Origin: Xenophilus azovorans DSM 13620
GTDB lineage: Bacteria > Pseudomonadota > Gammaproteobacteria > Burkholderiales > Burkholderiaceae_C
DNA length: 64,000 nucleotides
Direction of reading: 5' to 3'
Assembly (NCBI RefSeq): GCF_000745855.1
Contig: NZ_JQKD01000022.1
Span: 1-64,000, forward strand
Positions 45,222 to 54,730 of the stretch are shown piece by piece (within the stretch, counting starts at the first letter, position 1; the number at the start of each line of letters is the position of its first letter). Below the pieces are notes generated by a model. The model was not told where the DNA came from, did no database searches, and saw only the letters and a program-made list of their open reading frames with translations. The translations under genes and the position numbers were made by a program.

Positions 45222-46466
45222 ATGACCCAACGCCGCGTCGTCGTCACCGGGCTCGGTTGCGTTTCTCCCGTCGGCAACACCGTCGCCGACAGCTGGGCCG
45301 GCCTGCTCGCCGGCCGCTCGGGCGTCAGCACCGTCACCCGTTTCGACGCCAGCAACCTGGCCTGCCGCTTCGCCGGCCAGGTGCAGGACTTCGACATCAC
45401 GAAGTACATCTCCGAGAAGGAAGCGCGCCACATGGACCGCTTCATCCACCTCGGCATGGCGGCCGCCATCCAGGCGGTGGAAGACAGCGGCCTGCCCACC
45501 GGCGAGGCGCTCACGCCCGACCTGGCCTCGCGCATCGGCTGCAACATCGGTTCGGGCATCGGCGGGCTGCCGATGATCGAAGAGACGCACGGCGAGCTGG
45601 TCAACCGCGGCCCGCGCCGCATCTCGCCCTTCTTCGTGCCGGCCTCGATCATCAACATGATCTCCGGCCACGTGTCGATCAAGTACGGCTTCACCGGCGC
45701 CAACATCGCGGTGGTCACGGCCTGCACCACCGGGCTGCATGCCATCGGCCTGTCGGCACGGCTGATCCAGGCCGGCGATGCGGACGTGATGGTCGCCGGC
45801 GGCGCCGAATCCACCGTGTCGCCGCTGGGCATCGGCGGCTTCGCGGCCGCGCGTGCGCTGTCCACCCGCAACGACGACCCGGCCGCCGCCTCGCGCCCCT
45901 GGGACAAGGATCGCGACGGCTTCGTGCTGGGCGAGGGTGGCGGCGTGATGGTGCTCGAGGAGTACGAGCACGCCAAGGCCCGCGGCGCGAAGATCTACGC
46001 CGAACTGGTCGGCTTCGGCATGAGCGCCGACGCCTATCACATGACGGCGCCCAACGTGGACGGCCCGCGCCGCTCGATGGAGGCGGCGCTGCGCAACGCC
46101 GGCGTCAACGCCGACCAGGTCCAGTACCTGAACGCGCACGGCACCTCCACGCCGCTGGGCGACCTGAACGAGACCAACGCCATCAAGAACGCCTTCGGCG
46201 ACCACGCGAAGAAGCTGGTGGTCAACTCCACCAAGTCGATGACGGGCCACCTGCTGGGCGGCGCCGGCGGCATCGAGTCGGTCTTCACCGTGCTGGCCGT
46301 GCACCACCAGAAGAGCCCGCCGACCATCAACATCTTCAACCAGGACCCGGAGTGCGACCTGGACTACTGCGCCAACGAGGCGCGGGACATGAAGATCGAC
46401 GTCGCCGTGAAGAACAACTTCGGCTTCGGCGGCACCAACGGCACGCTGGTGTTCAAACGCGCCTGA
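45222..46466 (+). CDS. fabF: 3-oxoacyl-ACP synthase II
   Basis: This 414-residue condensing enzyme elongates acyl-ACPs. It shows [16 protein letters not shown], the catalytic Cys168 in VVTACTTG, the His of [12 protein letters not shown], the Lys/His of [11 protein letters not shown], and the C-terminal [10 protein letters not shown]. It lies 97 bp after acpP in the standard order. Confidence 0.97.
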   Translation: MTQRRVVVTGLGCVSPVGNTVADSWAGLLAGRSGVSTVTRFDASNLACRFAGQVQDFDITKYISEKEARHMDRFIHLGMAAAIQAVEDSGLPTGEALTPDLASRIGCNIGSGIGGLPMIEETHGELVNRGPRRISPFFVPASIINMISGHVSIKYGFTGANIAVVTACTTGLHAIGLSARLIQAGDADVMVAGGAESTVSPLGIGGFAAARALSTRNDDPAAASRPWDKDRDGFVLGEGGGVMVLEEYEHAKARGAKIYAELVGFGMSADAYHMTAPNVDGPRRSMEAALRNAGVNADQVQYLNAHGTSTPLGDLNETNAIKNAFGDHAKKLVVNSTKSMTGHLLGGAGGIESVFTVLAVHHQKSPPTINIFNQDPECDLDYCANEARDMKIDVAVKNNFGFGGTNGTLVFKRA

Positions 46467-46486
46467 CGCGCACCGGCCTTCCTTTC

Positions 46487-46972
46487 ATGCACAGCGCCCC
46501 ATCGGTGAGCTATCCGGTGGGGCGCTCGCGCTTTGCGGCCGGGCTCTTCGCCGCACTGTGGCTGGCCGGCGCGGCCTGTGCGGGGCTGTGGCTCCACCAG
46601 AACCCGGCCGACCCGGCGCGCGCGGCGGCCCTGGCGACCGCGCTGGCATTGACGGCCCTCGCCGCGGTCCACGCGCTGGGTCGGGTGCCGCCGAGCCCGC
46701 TGGCATGGGACGGCGCGTACTGGCACCTGGGCACGGACGGCGCAGCCATGCGCATGGCGACGGCGGCTGCGGGACTCGACCTGCAGGGCGTGCTGCTGCT
46801 GCGCCTGGCGGAGCCCGGGCAGGCGCCGCGTTGGCTGTGGCTGGAGCGTGGCTGGGCGCCCGAGCGCTGGAACGCCCTGCGCCGTGCGGTATATTGCCGC
46901 CCCCCGTCGCCCGAAGCGGCGCCGGTGCCCGCCGCCGATGCCGGCGCGCGGCGCGTCCCGCCTGCTGCATGA
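46487..46972 (+). CDS. Hypothetical membrane-associated protein before rpoE
   Basis: This is a 161-residue protein I cannot assign. It has two membrane segments (about 17-37 and 46-64), then a soluble part with LAWDGAYWHLG and LWLERGWAPERWNALRRAVY. The two helices followed by a small beta-rich tail resemble proteins of the YcxB/toxin-anchor size class but without firm match. It sits between fabF and rpoE, overlapping the rpoE start by an ATGA, so it is translated with the sigma factor and may belong to envelope-stress control. Confidence 0.75.
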   Translation: MHSAPSVSYPVGRSRFAAGLFAALWLAGAACAGLWLHQNPADPARAAALATALALTALAAVHALGRVPPSPLAWDGAYWHLGTDGAAMRMATAAAGLDLQGVLLLRLAEPGQAPRWLWLERGWAPERWNALRRAVYCRPPSPEAAPVPAADAGARRVPPAA

Positions 46973-47625
46973 CCGCATCCCCCCCGCCCCCGCCCGAGAA
47001 CGACGGCCCTGCCGCCGGGCGGCCGGTCGACCCGGATTTCCAGCTCGTCCAGCGCACGGTGGCCGGCGACCAGAAGGCCTACGAGCTCCTGGTGCTCAAG
47101 TACCAGCGCCGCATCGAGCGGCTGATCGGCCGGATGGTGCGCGACGTCGACCTGGTCGAGGACATCGCCCAGGAAACCTTCATCCGCGCCTACCGCGCGC
47201 TGCACCAGTTCCGCGGCGAGGCGCAGTTCTACACCTGGCTGTACCGCATCGCCGTCAACACGGCCAAGAAGGCCCTGGTGGACATGAAACGCGACCCGAC
47301 GGTGCCCGAGGCGGCGCTGCGCGGGGCCGACGACGACGATGAAACTTACCGGGGCGGAAACGAACCAATCAGCGACGAAACCCCCGATTCCGTGCTGGCG
47401 GCGCAGGAGATCGCCGCCGCGGTCAACGCCGCGATGGAGGCGTTGCCGGCCGAACTGCGGCAGGCCGTGACCCTGCGGGAGATCGAGGGTTTGAGCTACG
47501 AGGAAATCGCCGAGGTCATGAATTGCCCGATCGGTACGGTGCGCTCGCGCATCTTCCGGGCGCGCGAAGCGATCTCGGCGCGGGTGAAACCCCTGCTGGA
47601 CAACCAGTCGGGCAAGCGGTGGTGA
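46969..47625 (+). CDS. rpoE: RNA polymerase sigma factor RpoE (AlgU)
   Basis: This 218-residue ECF sigma factor has region 2 (VLKYQRRIERLIGRMVRD, EDIAQETFIRAYRAL, FYTWLYRIAVNTAKKAL) and region 4 (EALPAELRQAVTLREIEGLSYEEIAEVM, PIGTVRSRIFRAREAI). It directs envelope-stress genes and is held by the anti-sigma factor encoded downstream. The N-terminal Pro-rich lead and an acidic linker (GADDDDET) are small extras. Confidence 0.97.
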   Translation: MTASPPPPPENDGPAAGRPVDPDFQLVQRTVAGDQKAYELLVLKYQRRIERLIGRMVRDVDLVEDIAQETFIRAYRALHQFRGEAQFYTWLYRIAVNTAKKALVDMKRDPTVPEAALRGADDDDETYRGGNEPISDETPDSVLAAQEIAAAVNAAMEALPAELRQAVTLREIEGLSYEEIAEVMNCPIGTVRSRIFRAREAISARVKPLLDNQSGKRW

Positions 47626-47641
47626 CGATCAGGTGAACGAC

Positions 47642-48301
47642 ATGGACGAAGGCATGAAGCAGGATCTCGAGCGTGTATCCGCGCTGGCGGACGGGGCGCT
47701 GCACGGCGAAGCTTTCGCCCGGGCGGTGGGCGATCTGGGCGTGCGCGAGGACTTGCGGCGCGAATGGCAGGTGGTGCACCTGGTGGGCGACGTGCTGCGC
47801 TCGGGCACGCATGCGCCGTGCTCCGACTCGGCCGCCTTCCTGGCACGGCTGCGCGAGCGGCTGGCGGCCGAGGTCGTCCGCCCCGGGGCGGCGCAGCCGG
47901 CGCCGGGGGCAGAGCTGCGCATGGTGCGCGCCGAGGCGGCCAACGAGCCGGTGTTCCGCTGGAAGGTGGCCGCCGGCGTGGCCTCGGTGGCGGCGGCGGC
48001 CGCGATCGGCTGGGCCTGGATGGGGCAGGGCGGCACCGCGCCGGCCGGCGCCCAACTGGCGCGCAGCACGCCGCAACTGGTGGTGCCGGGCGCAGCCGGC
48101 CAGCCTCCCGTGCTGGCCGCGGCGACCCAGGGTGGGCAGCCGGCCCGCTCGCGCGTGGTGATCGGCAACGGCGCCCCGCAGATCATGCTGCGCGACCCGC
48201 GGCTGGACGAACTGCTCCAGGCCCACCAGCAGGCCAGCGGCGCCTCCAACATGCCGTCGGGTTTCCTGCGCAACGCCACCTTCGAAGGTCCTTCGCGCTG
48301 A
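47642..48301 (+). CDS. rseA: Anti-sigma-E factor RseA (MucA)
   Basis: This is a 219-residue protein. The cytoplasmic RseA_N domain (ERVSALADGALHGEAFARAV, WQVVHLVGDVLRS) binds sigma E; one membrane helix (about 107-125) follows, then a periplasmic part with the RseA_C-like DPRLDELLQAHQQ. Stress-triggered proteolysis would free RpoE. The ATG at 47642 lies 5 bp after AGGTGA and is preferred over the GTG at 47633. Confidence 0.93.
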   Translation: MDEGMKQDLERVSALADGALHGEAFARAVGDLGVREDLRREWQVVHLVGDVLRSGTHAPCSDSAAFLARLRERLAAEVVRPGAAQPAPGAELRMVRAEAANEPVFRWKVAAGVASVAAAAAIGWAWMGQGGTAPAGAQLARSTPQLVVPGAAGQPPVLAAATQGGQPARSRVVIGNGAPQIMLRDPRLDELLQAHQQASGASNMPSGFLRNATFEGPSR

Positions 48302-48304
48302 GGC

Positions 48305-49396
48305 ATGCCAAGTCGCGCTGGTAACCCGCCGACCGCGCTGCTGGCGCCGGCACGCCCTTTCCGCTCGATCGCCGCCGCGCTGCTGCTGGCCGGCGGGCTC
48401 GGCGGCCTGCCGGTCCATGCCCAGGATACGGCCCCCGAGGCCGCTTCCCCGGCCGCGGCGCCGCAGGACCCGGCGCGCCTGGGCGTGCTGGACTGGCTGC
48501 GCCGCATGCACCAGGCGGCCCGGCAGACCAGCTACGTCGGCACCTTCGTGGTGTCCGCCGCCACCGGCGACCTGTCCAGCGCGCGGATCTGGCATGCCTG
48601 CGAGGGCGATCTGCAGATCGAGCGCGTCGAGGCGCTGAGCGGCCCGCCGCGCTCCACCTTCCGCCGCAACGACCTGGTGCTCACCTTCCTGCCCGAGCTG
48701 GGCGTGATCCGCAGCGAGCGGCGCGACAACGTGGAGGTGTTCCCCAACCTGCTCGGCGCGTCCGAGTCCTCCATCGCCTCTCTGTACGGCGTGCGCCTGC
48801 TGGGCAAGGGCCGCGTTGCCGGCATCGATGCCGACGTGGTGCAGATCGTGCCGCGCGACGACCTGCGCTTCGGCTACCGCGTCTGGAGCGAGCGCCGCTC
48901 CGGGCTGGTGCTCAAGCTGCAGACGCTGGATGCGGAGGGCGGCGTGGTGGAGCAGTCCGCCTTCTCCGAAGTGCAACTGGATGCGCCGCTGCAGGTGCGG
49001 GCGCTGGACCAGATGATGTCCAGCACGAGCGGCTACCGGATCGAGAAATCGCAATTGCGGCGCACCACCGCCGAGGCGGAGGGCTGGGCGCTGAAGGCGC
49101 CGGTGCCCGGCTTCAAGCCGGTGAGCTGCTACCGCCGCGCGCTCGGCAGCCGGGCCTCGGACGGCGAGCGTACGGTGCAGTGGACCTTCTCGGACGGCCT
49201 GGCGACGGTGTCCCTGTTCATCGAGCCCTTCGACCCGCAGCAGGCCGGGCCCGAGACCGTGATGCAGCTCGGCGCCACCTACACGCTGACCCGGCGCCTG
49301 CTGGCCGAGGACGGCGGCTGGTGGCTCACCGCCGTCGGCGAGGTGCCGCCCCGGACGCTCGAATCCTTCGCGCAGGCGCTGGCGCGCACGCGTTGA
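48305..49396 (+). CDS. rseB: Periplasmic sigma-E regulator RseB (MucB)
   Basis: This 363-residue exported protein has a signal peptide ending near LPVHAQ, the MucB/RseB lipid-sensing domain (LRRMHQAARQTSYVGTFV, RIWHACEGDLQIERVEALSG) and the C-terminal domain (APVPGFKPVSCYRR, WTFSDGLATVSLFIEPF). It binds RseA and guards it from cleavage. It is placed 3 bp after the rseA stop. Confidence 0.94.
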   Translation: MPSRAGNPPTALLAPARPFRSIAAALLLAGGLGGLPVHAQDTAPEAASPAAAPQDPARLGVLDWLRRMHQAARQTSYVGTFVVSAATGDLSSARIWHACEGDLQIERVEALSGPPRSTFRRNDLVLTFLPELGVIRSERRDNVEVFPNLLGASESSIASLYGVRLLGKGRVAGIDADVVQIVPRDDLRFGYRVWSERRSGLVLKLQTLDAEGGVVEQSAFSEVQLDAPLQVRALDQMMSSTSGYRIEKSQLRRTTAEAEGWALKAPVPGFKPVSCYRRALGSRASDGERTVQWTFSDGLATVSLFIEPFDPQQAGPETVMQLGATYTLTRRLLAEDGGWWLTAVGEVPPRTLESFAQALARTR

Positions 49397-49505
49397 CCGG
49401 CCCCTGCGATCCGCGGCGCCGGCCGACGGCCGGGAACCGATCCGGCCCCGACAATTCGAAGGCTGCGCTTCCCCTTTCCGTTCACCATCACCCGACAAGA
49501 GAGAG

Positions 49506-50993
49506 ATGACGATGTTCCAAGCCGAAGGCAAGACCGGACTCCATGCCTGCCTGCTGGCCGCCGCGCTGGCGGTGACGGGCTCCGCCGCACTCGTCCCGGC
49601 CGCGGCCCAGGCGCAGCAGCCCGCCGCGGCGGCGCGCGTGCTGCCCGACTTCACCGACCTGGTGGACCAGGTCGGCCCGTCCGTGGTCAACATCCGCACC
49701 ACCGAGCGCGTGGCGCGCGGCGGCGCCTCCGCGGAGATGGACGAGGAGATGCAGGAATTCTTCCGCCGCTTCTTCGGCCAGCCGCTGCCGGGCATGCCGC
49801 GCCAGGGGCCGCGCCGCGGCCAGCCGCAGGAGGAGGAGCGCCCGCGCGGCGTCGGTTCCGGCTTCATCCTCACCGCCGACGGCTACGTGATGACCAACGC
49901 GCACGTGGTCGAGGACGCCTCGGAGGTGATCGTCACCCTGGCGGACAAGCGCGAGTTCAAGGCGAAGATCGTCGGCAGCGACAAGCGCACCGACGTGGCG
50001 GTGGTCAAGATCGACGCGACCGGCCTGCCGGCCGTGAAGGTGGGTGACATCTCGCGCCTGCGCGTGGGCGAGTGGGTGATGGCCATCGGCTCGCCCTTCG
50101 GGCTGGACAACACCGTCACCGCCGGCATCGTCAGCGCCAAGCAGCGCGACACCGGCGACTACCTGCCCTTCATCCAGACCGACGTGGCGGTCAATCCCGG
50201 CAACTCGGGCGGCCCGCTGATCAACATGCGCGGCGAGGTGGTGGGCATCAACAGCCAGATCTATTCGCGCTCGGGCGGCTTCATGGGCATCTCGTTCGCG
50301 ATCCCGATCGACGAGGCCATCCGCGTCAGCGAGCAGCTGCGCGCCTCCGGGCGCGTCACGCGCGGACGCATCGGCGTGCAGATCGACCAGGTCACCAAGG
50401 ACGTGGCTGAGTCCATCGGGCTGGGCAAGCCGCAGGGCGCGCTGGTGCGCGGCGTGGAGACCGGTTCGCCCGGCGACAAGGGCGGCATCGAGGCCGGCGA
50501 CATCATCCTCAAGTTCGATGGCACGGCCATCGACAAGCCGAGCGACCTGCCGCGCCTGGTGGGCAACACCAAGCCGGGCACCAAGAGCACCGTCACCGTG
50601 TTCCGCCGCGGCAAGACGCGCGACCTGACCGTGACCGTCGCGGAGCTGGAGCCCGACAAGCCGGCCCGCGTGCCGGGCAGCCGCGAGGAGCCGACGCCGT
50701 CTTCCGCCTCGGCCGCCGCCAAGTCGCTCGGCCTGGCCGTCAGCGAGTTGAGCGCCGAGCGCAAGCAGGAACTGAAGCTGCGCGGCGGGGTGCGCGTGGA
50801 CGCCGCCAGCGAGGCGGCGGCCCGTGCCGGGCTGCGCGAGGGCGACGTCATCCTCGCCGTGGGCAACGTGGAGGTGGCGAACGTGCGCGAGTTCGATGCG
50901 GCCCTGGCGAAGATCGACCGCTCCAAGCCGGTCAGCGTGCTGTTCCGCCGCGGCGAGTGGGCGCAATACGCCCTCATCCGCCCGTCGCGCTGA
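49506..50993 (+). CDS. mucD: DegP/MucD-type periplasmic serine protease
   Basis: This 495-residue HtrA-family protease has a signal peptide ending near AAAQAQ. The trypsin-like domain holds the triad: His in TNAHVVEDA, Asp in DKRTDVAVVKID and Ser in NPGNSGGPLINM. Two PDZ domains follow (GRIGVQIDQVTKDVAES; the second with GLAVSELSAERKQELKL). It degrades misfolded envelope proteins and ends the rpoE stress unit. A GAGAGAG ribosome site precedes it and a terminator follows. Confidence 0.96.
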   Translation: MTMFQAEGKTGLHACLLAAALAVTGSAALVPAAAQAQQPAAAARVLPDFTDLVDQVGPSVVNIRTTERVARGGASAEMDEEMQEFFRRFFGQPLPGMPRQGPRRGQPQEEERPRGVGSGFILTADGYVMTNAHVVEDASEVIVTLADKREFKAKIVGSDKRTDVAVVKIDATGLPAVKVGDISRLRVGEWVMAIGSPFGLDNTVTAGIVSAKQRDTGDYLPFIQTDVAVNPGNSGGPLINMRGEVVGINSQIYSRSGGFMGISFAIPIDEAIRVSEQLRASGRVTRGRIGVQIDQVTKDVAESIGLGKPQGALVRGVETGSPGDKGGIEAGDIILKFDGTAIDKPSDLPRLVGNTKPGTKSTVTVFRRGKTRDLTVTVAELEPDKPARVPGSREEPTPSSASAAAKSLGLAVSELSAERKQELKLRGGVRVDAASEAAARAGLREGDVILAVGNVEVANVREFDAALAKIDRSKPVSVLFRRGEWAQYALIRPSR

Positions 50994-51012
50994 GCTTCGC
51001 GACGGCGTCAAG

Positions 51013-51049
51013 TGGCCCCACCCGTCAGTCGGGTTTGGGGTCTTTTTTT
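51013..51049 (+). terminator. Intrinsic terminator after mucD
   Basis: The arms GGCCCCACCCG and CGGGTTTGGGGTC pair with a small bulge (A against TTT) around a 5-base loop, followed by seven T. It ends the rpoE-rseA-rseB-mucD transcript 19 bp after the stop codon. Confidence 0.85.
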
Positions 51050-51374
51050 GGCGACAAAGCCGCCGGACGCCGCGCGCGGACCCACTTCAATTGAAGTTTG
51101 CATCTACTAACTTTGTCTGAGCCCTTGGATGGGTTTCGGTAGAATGCGTCGCCCGGATGCTCTTTCGGCGGCATAACAGAGGGGTCGGCCACCACGATAC
51201 GAGATGGTCACGCGGCATGCACCGCTGCTCCACAGATCGCCCACAAGTTGTTCATGAAGTCACCCACAATGCCTGTGGATAAGCTGTTCATATAATTCCT
51301 GTTGCTGCCCTGCAACGAGCCTTCGGCTGCCCTTCCTGCCTGTACGCGCCCCCCGATTTGCCTACAATGAAGCT

Positions 51375-51440
51375 CCAACTACTGCAGTTGCCATTGCTTG
51401 TTGGTTCAGGGCGCGTCCTTCGAAGACGCGCCCTTTTTTC
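51375..51440 (+). ncRNA. Candidate small RNA upstream of lepA
   Basis: A -10-like TACAAT (51363-51368) lies just before. About 65 nt later comes a textbook terminator: GGGCGCGTC (51409-51417), loop CTTCGAA, GACGCGCCC (51425-51433), then six T. A small hairpin (CAACT/AGTTG) lies at the 5' side. A discrete transcript of about 65 nt is the simplest reading; a lepA leader with early termination is the alternative. No -35 is clear. Confidence 0.45.
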
Positions 51441-51494
51441 TTGTGCTGTGCCGCCTGTGTGCGAGTGATTTCAAGTACTTAAGCGTTCCCGTTG

Positions 51495-53306
51495 ATGAAC
51501 CACATCAGAAATTTCTCGATCATTGCGCACATCGATCACGGCAAGTCGACGCTGGCGGACCGCCTCATCCAGCGCTGTGGTGGCCTCGCCGAGCGCGAGA
51601 TGCAGGCGCAGGTGCTCGACTCGATGGACATCGAGAAGGAGCGTGGGATAACCATCAAGGCGCAGACCGCCGCGCTGCACTACAAGGCGCGCGACGGACA
51701 GGTCTACAACCTCAATCTCATCGACACGCCGGGCCACGTCGACTTCTCGTACGAGGTCTCGCGCTCGCTCTCCGCATGCGAGGGCGCGCTGCTCGTCGTC
51801 GATGCATCGCAGGGCGTGGAAGCGCAGACGGTGGCCAACTGCTACACCGCGCTGGACCTCGGCGTCGAGGTGCTGCCGGTACTCAACAAGATGGATTTGC
51901 CGCAGTCCGATCCCGAGCGCGCGAAGGAAGAGATCGAGGACGTGATCGGCATCGACGCGAGCGATGCCATCCCGTGTTCGGCGAAGACCGGCATGGGCGT
52001 GGACGAGATCCTGGAGGCGATCGTCGCCAAGGTGCCGCCGCCGCGCGGCAAGGCGGATGCGCCGCTGCGCGCCATGATCATCGACAGCTGGTTCGACGCC
52101 TACGTGGGCGTGGTGATGCTGGTGCGCGTGGTCGACGGCCGCCTGGGCAAGGGCGACCGCATCAAGCTGATGGCCACCGACGCGCTCTACAACGCCGACA
52201 ACCTGGGCGTGTTCACCCCGGCCAACGAGCCGCGGACGAGCCTGGAAGCGGGCGAGGTGGGCTACATCATCGCCGGCATCAAGGAACTGCAGGCGGCCAA
52301 GGTGGGTGACACCATCACGGTGGTGCGCACGGCGCAGGGCGCCAACACCACGCCGGCGGCCGAGCCGCTGCCGGGCTTCAAGGAGATCCAGCCGCAGGTC
52401 TTCGCCGGCCTGTACCCGACCGAGGCGAGCGAATACGACCAGCTGCGCGACGCGCTGGAGAAGCTCAAGCTCAACGACGCCTCGCTGCACTTCGAGCCGG
52501 AGGTGAGCCAGGCGCTGGGCTTCGGCTTCCGCTGCGGCTTCCTGGGCCTCTTGCACATGGAGATCGTGCAGGAGCGGCTGGAGCGCGAGTTCGACCAGGA
52601 TCTGATCACCACCGCGCCGAGCGTGGTCTACCAGGTGCTCAAGAACGACGGCGAGCTCATGATGGTGGAGAACCCCTCCAAGATGCCCGACATCGGCAAG
52701 ACGGCCGAGATCCGCGAGCCGATCGTCACGGTGCACCTGTACATGCCGCAGGAGTACGTCGGCCCGGTGATGACGCTGGCCAACCAGAAGCGCGGCGTGC
52801 AGATCAACATGGCCTACCACGGCCGCCAGGTGATGCTGACCTACGAACTGCCGCTGGGCGAGATCGTGCTGGACTTCTTCGACCGGCTCAAGTCCGTCAG
52901 CCGTGGCTACGCCAGCATGGACTACGAGTTCAAGGAGTACCGGCCGTCCGACGTGGTCAAGGTCGACATCCTGCTCAACGGCGAGAAGGTGGACGCCCTG
53001 TCGATCATCGTGCACCGCAGCCAGTCGCAGTACCGCGGCCGGGCGGTGGTGGCGAAGATGCGCGAGATCATCAGCCGCCAGATGTTCGACGTGGCGATCC
53101 AGGCGGCCATCGGCGCCAACATCATCGCCCGCGAGACCGTCAAGGCGCTGCGCAAGAACGTGCTGGCAAAATGCTACGGCGGCGACATCACCCGCAAGCG
53201 CAAGCTGCTGGAAAAGCAGAAGGCCGGCAAGAAGCGGATGAAGCAGATCGGCTCGGTCGAGGTGCCGCAGGAAGCCTTCCTGGCCATCCTGCAGGTCGAA
53301 GAATAA
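51495..53306 (+). CDS. lepA: Translation elongation factor 4
   Basis: This 603-residue ribosome-bound GTPase has G1 ([14 protein letters not shown]), switch motifs ([16 protein letters not shown]), NKMD and SAK boxes in the G domain, the EF-G-like domains, and the unique LepA C-terminal domain ([36 protein letters not shown]). It remobilises stalled ribosomes. It lies upstream of lepB, the usual arrangement. No strong ribosome site precedes the ATG. Confidence 0.97.
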   Translation: MNHIRNFSIIAHIDHGKSTLADRLIQRCGGLAEREMQAQVLDSMDIEKERGITIKAQTAALHYKARDGQVYNLNLIDTPGHVDFSYEVSRSLSACEGALLVVDASQGVEAQTVANCYTALDLGVEVLPVLNKMDLPQSDPERAKEEIEDVIGIDASDAIPCSAKTGMGVDEILEAIVAKVPPPRGKADAPLRAMIIDSWFDAYVGVVMLVRVVDGRLGKGDRIKLMATDALYNADNLGVFTPANEPRTSLEAGEVGYIIAGIKELQAAKVGDTITVVRTAQGANTTPAAEPLPGFKEIQPQVFAGLYPTEASEYDQLRDALEKLKLNDASLHFEPEVSQALGFGFRCGFLGLLHMEIVQERLEREFDQDLITTAPSVVYQVLKNDGELMMVENPSKMPDIGKTAEIREPIVTVHLYMPQEYVGPVMTLANQKRGVQINMAYHGRQVMLTYELPLGEIVLDFFDRLKSVSRGYASMDYEFKEYRPSDVVKVDILLNGEKVDALSIIVHRSQSQYRGRAVVAKMREIISRQMFDVAIQAAIGANIIARETVKALRKNVLAKCYGGDITRKRKLLEKQKAGKKRMKQIGSVEVPQEAFLAILQVEE

Positions 53307-53328
53307 GCAAACCTCATCTCCCCAAGCG

Positions 53329-54300
53329 ATGGCACTCCTGACTTCCCTGATCCTCGCCGCGTTCGCCGGCTACATCGGCGCCTGGTACCTCGACGCGGTC
53401 GAAGGCAACTTCGCCCTGCTGCTGTTCCTGGCCACCCTGATCACCGGCGCCTACTGGCTGGCCGAGCGTTTCTGGTTCCTGCCCCGGCGGCGGGCGGCCG
53501 CGGCGGCGTTCGATGCGGCCGGCGCGCAGCGGCGCGAGGAGCTGACGCGCCAGGGCATCACCCAGTTCGACCGCGAGGACGGCCAGGCACGCGAGAAAAT
53601 CCTGGCGCAGCCCTGGTGGCTGGACTGGACGGCGGGGCTGTTCCCGGTGATCCTGGCCGTGTTCCTGCTGCGCTCCTTCGTCGTCGAGCCGTTCAAGATC
53701 CCCTCCGGCTCGATGATGCCGACCCTGCTCACCGGCGACCTGATCCTGGTGAACAAGTTCACCTACGGGCTGCGCCTGCCGGTGGTCAACACCAAGATCA
53801 CCGAGGGCACGCCGCTGGCGCGCGGCGACGTGGTGGTGTTCCGCTACCCGCCCAAGCCGAGCATGGACTACATCAAGCGCGTGGTCGGCATCCCCGGCGA
53901 CGAGGTGGCCTACCTGAACAAGCAACTGACCATCAACGGCCAGCCGGTTGCCAAGGAGGCGGTGCCCGACTACTTCGACGAGGACGTCATGCGCTACTTC
54001 AAGCAGTACCGCGAGGACCTGGACGGCCGCACGCACATGCTGCTCAACGACGACAGCCGGCGGGCGGGCCTGTCCGACGCGGAGGTGATGGACTTCCCCG
54101 GCCGTGAAAATTGTCGTTACAGTGTCGAGGGCGTGGTCTGCAAGGTGCCGCCGGGTCACTATTTCATGATGGGCGACAACCGCGACAACTCGCTCGATTC
54201 GCGCTACTGGGGCTTCGTGCCGGACCAGAACGTCGTGGGCAAGGCCTTCTTCATCTGGATGAACTTCGGCAGCCTGGGGCGCATCGGTTCGTTCCATTGA
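53329..54300 (+). CDS. lepB: Signal peptidase I
   Basis: This 323-residue inner-membrane protease has two N-terminal membrane helices (about 1-20 and 27-45) and a third before the active site. The nucleophile is Ser128 in IPSGSMMPTL and the base Lys183 in YIKRVVGIPGD; box E GDNRDNSLDSRYWGFVP is intact. It removes signal peptides of exported proteins. The 22-bp spacing to lepA supports cotranscription. Confidence 0.97.
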   Translation: MALLTSLILAAFAGYIGAWYLDAVEGNFALLLFLATLITGAYWLAERFWFLPRRRAAAAAFDAAGAQRREELTRQGITQFDREDGQAREKILAQPWWLDWTAGLFPVILAVFLLRSFVVEPFKIPSGSMMPTLLTGDLILVNKFTYGLRLPVVNTKITEGTPLARGDVVVFRYPPKPSMDYIKRVVGIPGDEVAYLNKQLTINGQPVAKEAVPDYFDEDVMRYFKQYREDLDGRTHMLLNDDSRRAGLSDAEVMDFPGRENCRYSVEGVVCKVPPGHYFMMGDNRDNSLDSRYWGFVPDQNVVGKAFFIWMNFGSLGRIGSFH

Positions 54301-54342
54301 GCGGCTGAGCGGCCGCCATTTTTCAGGGAAAGAAAAGAGGGT

Positions 54343-54702
54343 ATGAGGGAAATCCAATCCGAACGCCGGCGCCAGCGCGGCATCTCGTTCATCGGCCTGC
54401 TGTTCGTCGCCGTGGTGCTGGCGTGCGTGGGCGTGGTGGTGGCGCAGGTGATCCCGACGCTGATCGAGTACCAGGCCATCCTGAAGGCGGCCAACAAGGC
54501 CAAGGAAGGCACGACGGTGCCCGAGGTGCGCGCCATCTTCGACCGGGCGCAGGCCATCGACGACTTCCAGGCCGTCGCCGGCCGCGACCTCGAGGTGCGC
54601 AAGGACGGCGAGAAGGTGGTCGTCGCCTTCGCCTACGACAAGGAAATCCACCTCTTCGGCCCGGCCTACCTGCTGCTGAAGTACAAGGGCGAATCCAACT
54701 GA
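54343..54702 (+). CDS. DUF4845 family membrane protein
   Basis: This 119-residue protein has a basic start (RRRQRG) and one membrane helix (about 15-36, [19 protein letters not shown]), then a small periplasmic domain with the DUF4845 pattern [16 protein letters not shown]. The N-terminus resembles type-IV-pilin-like anchors but lacks a clear prepilin site. It stands between lepB and rnc, as commonly seen in gamma- and betaproteobacteria; function unknown. Confidence 0.88.
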   Translation: MREIQSERRRQRGISFIGLLFVAVVLACVGVVVAQVIPTLIEYQAILKAANKAKEGTTVPEVRAIFDRAQAIDDFQAVAGRDLEVRKDGEKVVVAFAYDKEIHLFGPAYLLLKYKGESN

Positions 54703-54730
54703 GCCCTCAACTGAGCGCCCTGCAACGCAC

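Larger units (their letters stand above)
50994..51494. other. 500-bp mucD-lepA gap with DnaA-box-like motifs and candidate sRNA
   Basis: No protein gene is convincing here. From left to right it holds the mucD terminator, an AT-richer stretch with TAGAAT (51139-51144), a group of CCACA motifs (51230, 51241, 51264) followed by a perfect reverse DnaA box TGTGGATAA (51274-51282) and a TATAAT (51291-51296), then a candidate small RNA with its own terminator (51375-51440). lepA begins at 51495. A frame of 33 codons from ATG 51367 runs through the terminator stem and is probably not a gene. Confidence 0.6.

Noticed and set aside
51367-51468. A 33-codon frame (MKLQLLQLPLLVGSG start) before lepA
   Set aside because: It has no ribosome site, its start overlaps a -10-like element, and it reads through the stem and T-tract of a strong terminator; a small RNA explains the sequence better.
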